A stretch of DNA of 6,836 nucleotides from Thermoplasmata archaeon (GCA_021793855.1 JAJYRY010000051.1:1-6836); one strand, 5' to 3'; positions 1-4,464 are shown, counted from the stretch's first letter. Made by a program: numbers and translations. Notes: generated by a model not told the origin, from the sequence alone.

Positions 1-38
1 TCCGATCTATCCTCGACATGATACTGGGGAGTGAGTAA
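1..38 (+). CDS. pyrB: 3' end of probable aspartate carbamoyltransferase catalytic subunit (partial)
   Basis: Only the last 11 complete codons are present, in the frame that starts at base 3: RSILDMILGSE followed by TAA at 36-38. A hydrophobic C-terminal helix of this kind is compatible with the end of archaeal PyrB, but 11 residues cannot identify the protein. The assignment rests mainly on position: the stop codon is one base before the ATG of pyrI, and archaeal pyrB and pyrI are usually adjacent and co-transcribed. PyrB would catalyse carbamoyl phosphate plus aspartate to carbamoyl aspartate in pyrimidine synthesis. The other two frames stop at 19-21 and 32-34, so this is the frame that runs furthest. 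Confidence 0.5.
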   Translation, partial: RSILDMILGSE

Positions 39-39
39 T

Positions 40-510
40 ATGACCGAAGAGAAGATGCTGAAGGTCGAAAAGATCAGAAGGGGAACTGTCATAGATCACA
101 TTCCGGTTGGAAGAGCCTTCAAGGTACTTAAGATCCTAAAGATTTCAACGGATCCCGGTGTGACGGTAAGCGTAGCTATTCACGTGAAGAGCAAAAAGAT
201 GGGACTCAAAGACGTTGTGAAAATTGAGGACAGGATCTTGGATTCGTCGGAACTGAACAAGATTGCATTGATCGCTGAGGGGGGGACTATAACGATAGTA
301 GAAGATTACTCGGTGATCAAGAAATTCGTCGTCAAACTTCCGGACATAATAACTGGAATTTTAAAGTGCAGCAATGCGAGGTGTGTGTCGAACATGGAAA
401 GTGTAATTAAACCTACATTTACTCTACTGTCCAAGAATCCTCTATCAATAAAGTGTCATTATTGTGAAAGGGAAATGGAAACTGACGAAATCATGGACAG
501 CATCCTCTAG
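40..510 (+). CDS. pyrI: Aspartate carbamoyltransferase regulatory subunit PyrI
   Basis: PyrI is the regulatory chain of cytosolic aspartate transcarbamoylase. It binds nucleotide effectors in its N-terminal domain and joins catalytic trimers through a zinc domain. The 156-residue product is of normal family length. Residues 8-21 (LKVEKIRRGTVIDH) are the typical start of the allosteric domain, with the GTVIDHI motif. The C-terminal zinc site is complete: C110 and C115 (C-x4-C in KCSNARC), then C139 and C142 (CHYC). The ATG at 40 is preferred because GGGAG at 27-31 lies 8 bases upstream as a ribosome binding site. The in-frame GTG at 31 would overlap that site, and another ATG at 55 is possible. 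One base separates it from the upstream stop codon, so it is almost certainly translated from a pyrBI message. The gene runs into a convergent operon 6 bp after its stop. Confidence 0.95.
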   Translation: MTEEKMLKVEKIRRGTVIDHIPVGRAFKVLKILKISTDPGVTVSVAIHVKSKKMGLKDVVKIEDRILDSSELNKIALIAEGGTITIVEDYSVIKKFVVKLPDIITGILKCSNARCVSNMESVIKPTFTLLSKNPLSIKCHYCEREMETDEIMDSIL

Positions 511-516
511 CACTAG

Positions 517-1176
517 TCAAGCTTCTTTAAGGATGGTGATTTTTATTTTATCTCCATCCTTCAGTCCATGCTTCTTCCGGAGGTTATCTGGGGAGATTAT
601 CTCCAGAACTTTGTCGTAGTGTGTTCTCTCTGGTAGTACAATTCCCACCTTGGTGTCGAACATTGTGGCCTTCAAGAGCTTGATAGCACCAAACTTCCTT
701 CCATCTTGTTCAAACGGTTCTACCTCAAATCCAGGAACGTTGTTGATGATACCGCTGAAGCTTGAGTAATCATCTGTGAATCTCAGGTTCATCGTGCCCG
801 GGAATGGATAAAAATTCAGGTATTCCTTGATCCTGGTAACATAACCATCCCTTGAAATATAGTATGAACCCTCACCAAGCCCAGTGAATAGAGTCCCCTC
901 TACTGTCACTTCTTTTGAGGAGCTTAGTATGTACTGTATCGTGTTCATCTGGTCCTTCAGTTCATCGAACGTTTTTTCTGTCATCGTAACCTCCTCCCCA
1001 CGTGCAATTCGTCTTCTCATAATGTACCCATCCCTTTCCAGCATGATCAAATACCTTGAGACAGACTGTTGAGATATCTTCAAACGCGCCGCGAGGTCGG
1101 AGGTATTTATTTCTATCTTTCCTCCCTTATGGTCCAACGACACATTCTTAAGAAAATCCAAGAGGATCGGTTTCAA
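517..1176 (-). CDS. ribK: Bifunctional winged-helix regulator / CTP-dependent riboflavin kinase
   Basis: The C-terminal half (about residues 88-219) is archaeal riboflavin kinase, which uses CTP rather than ATP to convert riboflavin to FMN. Visible motifs are the nucleotide loop GLGEGSYYI (99-107), YPFPGTMNLR (123-132) whose Thr128 and Asn130 match the metal-binding Thr/Asn of the family, PERTHY (182-187) and the C-terminal LRKKHGLKDGDKI. The N-terminal half (about 1-85) is a winged helix-turn-helix with the recognition segment LKISQQSVSRYLIMLERDGYI-like (32-52), as in Thermoplasma Ta1064 and the RbkR regulators of riboflavin genes. The 219-residue length fits this bifunctional form. The start is TTG at 1176; GGTGA lies 7 bases upstream and the TTGA overlaps the stop of the PIN gene. 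It is the last gene of the aIF2-beta operon. DNA binding and its target sites are inferred from the family. Confidence 0.93.
   Translation of the reverse strand: MKPILLDFLKNVSLDHKGGKIEINTSDLAARLKISQQSVSRYLIMLERDGYIMRRRIARGEEVTMTEKTFDELKDQMNTIQYILSSSKEVTVEGTLFTGLGEGSYYISRDGYVTRIKEYLNFYPFPGTMNLRFTDDYSSFSGIINNVPGFEVEPFEQDGRKFGAIKLLKATMFDTKVGIVLPERTHYDKVLEIISPDNLRKKHGLKDGDKIKITILKEA
529..561 (+). terminator. Candidate transcription terminator of pyrI, inside the ribK coding end
   Basis: Eighteen bases after the pyrI stop, AAGGATGG (529-536) is complemented by CCATCCTT (554-561). After one mismatch the stem continues for three more pairs (538-540 with 550-552), closing a T-rich loop TTTTATTTT at 541-549. 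Archaeal termination depends mainly on T-rich tracts in the non-template strand, and this is the only such tract after pyrI. It lies within the last codons of the convergent ribK gene, so it is also constrained by protein coding. That it ends transcription is inference. Confidence 0.4.
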
Positions 1177-1505
1177 AGCCTCCTCACCATTTTTCCTGTA
1201 ACAGACGTCACCCGAATGCCTTTCTCCTTTAGTTGCTGCTGCAATACCCGATCGTTTGTAACAACTTTTCCTTTGTATCTCATTGCTGCCTCAATAATGC
1301 CATCGTCTCCCGGCGATGCAACCTCAAGTACCTTGTATCTCTCTGCCACCTTAAGTGCCAATCTGGCATCATTATCGGTCCTTGACAAACTTTTCAGTTC
1401 TCTTAACGCGGAGGTAGGTACTGCAATTTCTTCGTCTAAGAAATTTTCTAGATTTACCTTCTGCTTGACTGAATATATCAATGCATTGGTGTCCAGTATG
1501 ATCAA
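1173..1505 (-). CDS. PIN-domain ribonuclease-like protein (Fcf1/COG1412 type)
   Basis: This 110-residue protein is a single PIN domain, a metal-dependent RNase fold. The start IILDTNALI carries the first catalytic aspartate (D5). E36 in SALREL, D67/D68 in PGDDGI and D85 in VTNDRVL complete the acidic cluster. The residue pattern and size resemble the archaeal Fcf1/Utp23-like PIN family, linked to rRNA processing and often found near aIF2 genes. VapC toxins have a similar fold, but no antitoxin-like small gene is adjacent, and the neighbours are housekeeping genes, so a processing role is more likely. The start is TTG at 1505: ATC ATA CTG follow directly, no ATG is available, and GGTGA lies 7 bases upstream. 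It overlaps aIF2-beta by 4 bp at one end and ribK by 4 bp at the other, so translation is probably coupled. The RNA substrate is unknown. Confidence 0.85.
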   Translation of the reverse strand: MIILDTNALIYSVKQKVNLENFLDEEIAVPTSALRELKSLSRTDNDARLALKVAERYKVLEVASPGDDGIIEAAMRYKGKVVTNDRVLQQQLKEKGIRVTSVTGKMVRRL

Positions 1506-2119
1506 GCCTTCTTCACCAAAATGCCAAGCGCATAATTCTTTCTGATCCTATCGATCCTGACAGTCACTTTCTGCCCCTTCTTTGCTCCTGGGATTATGAC
1601 CGTTGTGTCTCCTTTTATCGAGATTCCATCTCCGTCCCTATTGAGGTCAGTGATCTCGAGGTCGTATGTCTTGCCTTCGTCTATCTTCCCCTCGGAATAC
1701 TTGATCTCCTTATGTGCAAACAGTGGTCTCTCAGCCCCGCAGGCCTTACACCTTATCAGTTCATTCCTGTTCTCCCTGATCATTTCTGTGTCGAAATTTC
1801 CGCACTCATAACATTGGACGTAGATTCTAAGGTACTCCTGGAATGCTTTTTCAATACTGCCTTCCGGCGGCTTTCCCTTGAATATCAGTCTACCGTCTGC
1901 AACGTCTCCAGAAAGTCCAAACTGTTTGATGAGATACTTGTAAATATGCGACTCGTCCCTATTTATGACGTCAACTATGTCTCTGAAGTTTTTTATTATT
2001 GTGAGCTTTCCTTCTGTGATTGTTTCAGGTTTAGGAATTTGGAATCTCTTCATTTCTTCTCTCTTCTGCACAGAAGATTTTACCTTCTTCAGAAGGTCCG
2101 TATAATTCTGTTCATCCAC
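1502..2119 (-). CDS. Translation initiation factor aIF2 beta subunit with C-terminal TRAM domain
   Basis: aIF2-beta is part of the heterotrimeric factor that delivers initiator Met-tRNA to the small ribosomal subunit. The 205-residue product has the family layout: an N-terminal helix that binds the gamma subunit (about 1-28, followed by FQIPKPE), a central alpha-beta domain with KNFRDIVDVINRDESHIYKYL-type sequence (43-63), and a zinc ribbon with C103, C106, C124 and C127. A TRAM domain follows (about 148-203; LNRDGDGISIKG, VIIPGAKKGQKV), a likely RNA-binding addition found in several euryarchaeal aIF2-beta proteins. GTG at 2119 is chosen because the TATA-like TTATTTAA (2140-2147) is centred about 25 bases upstream, as for a leaderless mRNA. 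The frame stays open to an ATG at 2215, but those 32 residues are hydrophobic, unlike the family, and would contain the promoter. It heads the operon aIF2-beta, PIN, ribK. Confidence 0.94.
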   Translation of the reverse strand: MDEQNYTDLLKKVKSSVQKREEMKRFQIPKPETITEGKLTIIKNFRDIVDVINRDESHIYKYLIKQFGLSGDVADGRLIFKGKPPEGSIEKAFQEYLRIYVQCYECGNFDTEMIRENRNELIRCKACGAERPLFAHKEIKYSEGKIDEGKTYDLEITDLNRDGDGISIKGDTTVIIPGAKKGQKVTVRIDRIRKNYALGILVKKA

Positions 2120-2139
2120 GCTGTGAAATAGGAATCTGA

Positions 2140-2147
2140 TTAAATAA
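2140..2147 (-). promoter_or_regulatory. TATA box of the aIF2-beta operon
   Basis: On the minus strand this reads TTATTTAA. Its centre lies about 25 bases upstream of the GTG at 2119, the spacing expected between an archaeal TATA box and the transcription start. The mRNA would therefore be leaderless. No Shine-Dalgarno sequence is visible before the GTG, which agrees with this. Confidence 0.6.
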
Positions 2148-2210
2148 TTTTTACAAAGTTTGATAACTTTTAGCCAAATGAATGACAATATTTGACAAAT
2201 GGCAAACAGC

Positions 2211-2238
2211 GTCATTCAATGTAATTACATTGTATGAC
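2211..2238. repeat. 28-bp inverted repeat, candidate operator
   Basis: The core CAATGTAATTACATTG (2217-2232) is a perfect 16-bp palindrome. After one T/T mismatch (2216 and 2233) it continues for five more pairs, GTCAT (2211-2215) against ATGAC (2234-2238). Thirteen of 14 half-site positions therefore match. Such a dyad usually marks a binding site for a symmetric DNA-binding protein. The two nearest candidate regulators are the tandem RHH protein encoded at 2434 and the winged-helix RibK, whose operon promoter starts about 64 bp away. Which protein binds, if any, is inference. Confidence 0.6.
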
Positions 2239-2383
2239 AACTGCGAAAGAACTTGTCAAACAAACAGTTAATACGAAAATTGTGCTATTAACACAAATAA
2301 GGCGTATTTCAGCTAATTTACATTTTTTATTATTTATTATTATTTTAGGAAACTACTAAATTATTTGTGTGCCTTGATTAGGA

Positions 2384-2394
2384 ATATTTATATA
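2384..2394 (+). promoter_or_regulatory. TATA box of the RHH/FtsZ-like operon
   Basis: ATATTTATATA is the best TATA element in the window and is preceded by the purine-rich TTAGGA (2379-2382 region), as in a BRE. Transcription would start near 2414-2416, leaving a short leader of about 20 bases before the GTG at 2434. That leader includes the Shine-Dalgarno-like GAGAGGAT (2417-2424). Unlike aIF2-beta and the nitrilase gene, this operon is thus predicted to have a leader. Confidence 0.55.
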
Positions 2395-2400
2395 CAGATA

Positions 2401-2415
2401 TCTTTATGTCTTTAT
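2401..2415 (+). repeat. Tandem TCTTTAT repeat between TATA box and start codon
   Basis: TCTTTAT occurs at 2401-2407 and again at 2409-2415, a spacing of 8 bp. It directly follows the 8-bp palindrome AGATATCT (2396-2403). The repeats sit over the predicted transcription start of the RHH gene. RHH proteins commonly bind short tandem sites in their own promoters, so an autoregulatory operator is plausible but unproven. Confidence 0.35.
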
Positions 2416-2433
2416 AGAGAGGATTGGTTCCAA

Positions 2434-2856
2434 GTGGATTCTAATAGTACCAGGAGAATAGCACTTCGTCTTACACCGCAGGAAGATGACGAAATAAACG
2501 ACTTTCTTAGCACTTCGCTCAAGTACAAGTCAAAATCGGAACTGATAAGGGCGGCCGTCTATGAGTACATACAGCACCCTCAGACACGACAACCCTCGGT
2601 GGAAGACAGTGAAGTAAAACTTTCGAAAGCAACTCTAAACACTTTGGATCAGATGGTGTCGAAGGGTCTCTTCAAGGACAGATATGATGCGATAGAGTTT
2701 ATAATACGGAAAGTCAATGAAGAACACTTCCTGCCGATGTGGCTCAACAAGCTTGTCAGGGGCTACCTTGACGATAGGAACCTTTTGAATTTCGAGGATC
2801 TTCCTTTCGAAGAGAGGGGCGAGGAAAAACAGAGGGGTGAAAAAAGTGATAGATGA
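2434..2856 (+). CDS. Tandem ribbon-helix-helix DNA-binding protein, upstream of FtsZ-like gene
   Basis: The 140-residue product shows two successive RHH (CopG/Arc/MetJ-type) units. Unit 1 has strand RRIALRL (7-13), helix A about 15-27 and helix B KSKSELIRAAVYEYI (32-46). Unit 2 has strand EVKLS (60-64), helix A about 65-77 and helix B DRYDAIEFIIRKVNEE (82-97), close to the layout of haloarchaeal CdrS. RHH proteins normally dimerise to build a two-stranded sheet that enters the DNA major groove; here one chain could supply both halves. A third helical stretch (about 99-116) and a highly charged tail (121-140) follow. GTG at 2434 is chosen since GAGAGGAT lies upstream and the family-like sequence begins here; the open frame to 2365 adds unrelated residues and crosses the TATA box. 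It overlaps the FtsZ-like gene by 11 bp, implying coupled translation. A role as regulator of the downstream GTPase or of cell division is inferred from position. Confidence 0.85.
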   Translation: MDSNSTRRIALRLTPQEDDEINDFLSTSLKYKSKSELIRAAVYEYIQHPQTRQPSVEDSEVKLSKATLNTLDQMVSKGLFKDRYDAIEFIIRKVNEEHFLPMWLNKLVRGYLDDRNLLNFEDLPFEERGEEKQRGEKSDR

Positions 2857-3613
2857 CATAAGTACTCAAATATTGTACAAACTGACTAAAGGTCTAAAAA
2901 AAGAAAGAAAAATTTTAGAACCTACCATAGTGTGCGTTGGTATAGGCGGCGGAGGTTGCAATATTGTGTCGGAACTCAACAAGAAGAGAAGGGAAGTCGA
3001 TCAGTACTGCCTCAACACAGATGCCCTTTCGAATGCCAAACGAAGCGACGTCACCACGGTGAACATCGGAAGGGAATATATTCTCGACAACGGAGACTCT
3101 GGTGGACACGTCGAAGTTGCAAAGAAAGCTTTCAGAGAAGACTCCAAACTGATCGATGTACAACTACTGAAACGTGCAGATCTGGTGCTTGTAGTAACGG
3201 CACTTGGTGGAGGAACGGGATCAGGAGGAACTGTCGAGATGGTTAAATTGATGAAAGGGGAAAAAGTTCCATTCAAAATATTTGCAGTGAGACCTTTCGA
3301 GTTCGAAGACAACAGAAAAGAAGTCGCCGACAGAACCCTTGTGCAGCTCAGGAAAGAGACTGACAGCATGGAAGTTTATGACAACAACGAATTCGAATCA
3401 CTCAGAGAGATAAACGCAAGGATAAAGGAAGACATTGAAGCAACCATAGAAAGTCAATTGAAACTGTACGAAACACTTTACGGCAAATATAGCGATTCCT
3501 TCAGCAAGATCATAGAAGATACGATCGATGAGGTACTCAACGAACACGAACAGGTATTAAGTGTGGACATTGAAGTAGATCCGCTTGAAACTTCTGTTTC
3601 AAGACTTCTATAA
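2846..3613 (+). CDS. FtsZ/tubulin-superfamily GTPase lacking the C-terminal domain
   Basis: The product (about 255 residues) has a complete FtsZ-type GTP-binding domain. In numbering from GTG 2846, the T1 loop GIGGGGCN is at 32-39, LNTDA (T2) at 56-60, a T3-like GDSGGHVEVAKKAF at 83-96, the tubulin signature GGGTGSGG at 121-128, and PFEFEDNR (T5) at 150-157. YDNNEF (178-183) matches the VxxNN/DRL step before helix H7. A charged helical stretch of about 50 residues follows, then SVDIEVD (239-245), possibly a degenerate T7 loop, and the protein stops. FtsZ needs about 110 or more further residues for its second domain. Bases after the stop are AT-rich with a T-run and no remnant, so this is not a recent frameshift. 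The strong site GGGGTGA (2834-2840) is 5 bases before GTG 2846; GTG 2837 overlaps it. Likely cytoplasmic or membrane-associated; assembly behaviour is unknown. Confidence 0.88.
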   Translation: MIDDISTQILYKLTKGLKKERKILEPTIVCVGIGGGGCNIVSELNKKRREVDQYCLNTDALSNAKRSDVTTVNIGREYILDNGDSGGHVEVAKKAFREDSKLIDVQLLKRADLVLVVTALGGGTGSGGTVEMVKLMKGEKVPFKIFAVRPFEFEDNRKEVADRTLVQLRKETDSMEVYDNNEFESLREINARIKEDIEATIESQLKLYETLYGKYSDSFSKIIEDTIDEVLNEHEQVLSVDIEVDPLETSVSRLL

Positions 3614-3615
3614 TT

Positions 3616-3634
3616 CTATTTTTTATTTATTTCG
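3616..3634 (+). terminator. T-rich terminator after the FtsZ-like gene
   Basis: CTATTTTTTATTTATTTCG begins two bases after the TAA stop, and a second run, TTTTTG, occurs near 3652. Archaeal RNA polymerase stops at such non-template T tracts without requiring a hairpin. It fits the end of the RHH/FtsZ-like operon, since the next gene has its own promoter. Confidence 0.6.
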
Positions 3635-3680
3635 TATATTTTGAATTCGTTTTTGTCACAGATCTTCTTTTCCTAAAGGA

Positions 3681-3690
3681 AAATAAATAT
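3681..3690 (+). promoter_or_regulatory. TATA box of the nitrilase/membrane protein operon
   Basis: AAATAAATAT is centred about 29 bases before the ATG at 3715, giving a predicted start at or within a few bases of the codon (leaderless). It is preceded by the purine-rich AAAGGA, usable as a BRE. This element overlaps the right arm of a small palindrome, TTTTCCTAAAGGAAAA (3668-3683). Confidence 0.55.
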
Positions 3691-3714
3691 CGAGAATTAT
3701 AATTACACATCCTG

Positions 3715-4464
3715 ATGTCATCTTTGAACGTCCTTCTCAAGCAGCTCAATCCGGTAAAAGGGGTAGTGGCTAATGAAAAACTTATAAACGCAACCTTAGA
3801 TGAAGACTTCGACCTGGCGATATTCCCCGAGATGTTCTATTCCGGCTATATGGTGAGGGATAACGTCAGCCTGTTTTCGCTGACGGATGATTTTGTTCGA
3901 CAGATACAGGAAGGTGTCGGAGATAGAATGGTAATTTTCGGCGCACCATACAGGGACAAATTTCTCTATAATTCGGCGGTTGCGGTCACTGAGAAATCGG
4001 TAGAAGTGTACAAGAAGAGACATCTGCCGAATTTCGGCCCATTTGAAGAAATGAGGTATTTCAAAAGGGGGGATGGACCTCTGACATTGAATTTCAAAGG
4101 ATTCAAGTTGGGAATAGAGATATGTTATGATCTGTTCTTTGACGATTCGGTCGAAAAGGGGGTGGACGTACTGATAAATATTTCTGCTTCCCCCTTCACC
4201 TCTTACCCCCTGTTCGAGCAAGTATTTCCAGCCAGAGCAATAGGTTACCAGGCATATGTTGTATATGTAAATAATGCGGGGCTTCAACGTAATCAAGTCT
4301 TCTGGGGAGGAAGCAGGATAATAGATTCTGATGGTAAGAAGGTGCTAGAGTTTGAAAAGTTCGTAGAGGATTCGGGTAGTGCAAACATAGAGTCATCCGT
4401 CTTGGAGACCAGCAGAACGAAAAGAAGGGTACTGAGCGAGGTTCTTGATGACTCTGCGAAATGA
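3715..4464 (+). CDS. Nitrilase-superfamily amidohydrolase resembling the NAD synthetase glutaminase domain
   Basis: The 249-residue protein is a single carbon-nitrogen hydrolase domain, which cleaves amide or nitrile bonds through a Glu-Lys-Cys triad. The triad is visible: E39 in FPEMFYSGY, K101 in YKKRHLP and C137 in GIEICYDLFF. The second conserved glutamate is E112. The segment HLPNFGPFEEMRYF (103-116) closely follows the LPNYGVFDE-RYF motif of glutamine-dependent NAD synthetases, where this domain releases ammonia from glutamine. Here no synthetase domain is fused and none is adjacent. It could supply ammonia in trans to an ammonia-dependent NadE, or hydrolyse another amide; the substrate is not determined. 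Length is normal for the domain alone. The ATG at 3715 fits a leaderless transcript from the TATA box at 3681-3690. Its last 17 bases overlap the membrane-protein gene, so the two form an operon. Confidence 0.88.
   Translation: MSSLNVLLKQLNPVKGVVANEKLINATLDEDFDLAIFPEMFYSGYMVRDNVSLFSLTDDFVRQIQEGVGDRMVIFGAPYRDKFLYNSAVAVTEKSVEVYKKRHLPNFGPFEEMRYFKRGDGPLTLNFKGFKLGIEICYDLFFDDSVEKGVDVLINISASPFTSYPLFEQVFPARAIGYQAYVVYVNNAGLQRNQVFWGGSRIIDSDGKKVLEFEKFVEDSGSANIESSVLETSRTKRRVLSEVLDDSAK

Larger units (their letters stand above)
2120..2433. other. AT-rich divergent intergenic region
   Basis: This 314-bp stretch separates the aIF2-beta operon (minus) from the RHH/FtsZ-like operon (plus). It contains the two promoters, a 28-bp palindrome at 2211-2238, TGACAA-type repeats from 2183 to 2258, a T-rich run at 2320-2346 (a possible + strand terminator or simply AT-rich spacer), and two very short open frames (2182-2271 and 2234-2359) with weak support. 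No tRNA or other known RNA fold was recognised. Confidence 0.8.

Noticed and set aside
1173..1505. PIN gene as VapC toxin of a toxin-antitoxin pair
   Set aside because: No small antitoxin gene is next to it; it is embedded between aIF2-beta and ribK with coupled translation, which suits a housekeeping RNase. The RHH gene at 2434 is on the other strand and belongs to another operon.
1069..1545. Long + strand open frame across ribK, the PIN gene and the end of aIF2-beta
   Set aside because: It lies antisense to three well-supported genes, has low-complexity serine/leucine-rich content and no family motifs.
2120..2215. Extension of aIF2-beta to an ATG at 2215 (32 more residues)
   Set aside because: The added sequence is hydrophobic and unlike any aIF2-beta N-terminus, it would include the TATA box at 2140-2147, and the ATG falls within the arm of the palindrome.
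2182..2271. 29-codon open frame in the intergenic region
   Set aside because: Too short, no ribosome binding site, and it runs through the repeats and the palindrome, which explain the sequence better.
2313..2350. AT-rich stretch as a replication origin or CRISPR leader
   Set aside because: No origin-recognition boxes, no cdc6/orc1 gene nearby, and no regularly spaced direct repeats or cas genes.
2365..2433. Extension of the RHH gene upstream of GTG 2434
   Set aside because: The extra 23 residues have no RHH character and the region contains the TATA box and predicted transcription start.
3001..3369. Minus-strand open frame opposite the FtsZ-like GTPase gene
   Set aside because: It mirrors the conserved GTP-binding motifs on the other strand and has no recognisable features of its own.
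3796..4296. Minus-strand open frame opposite the nitrilase gene
   Set aside because: It is antisense to a gene with a complete catalytic triad; no start signal or motif supports it.
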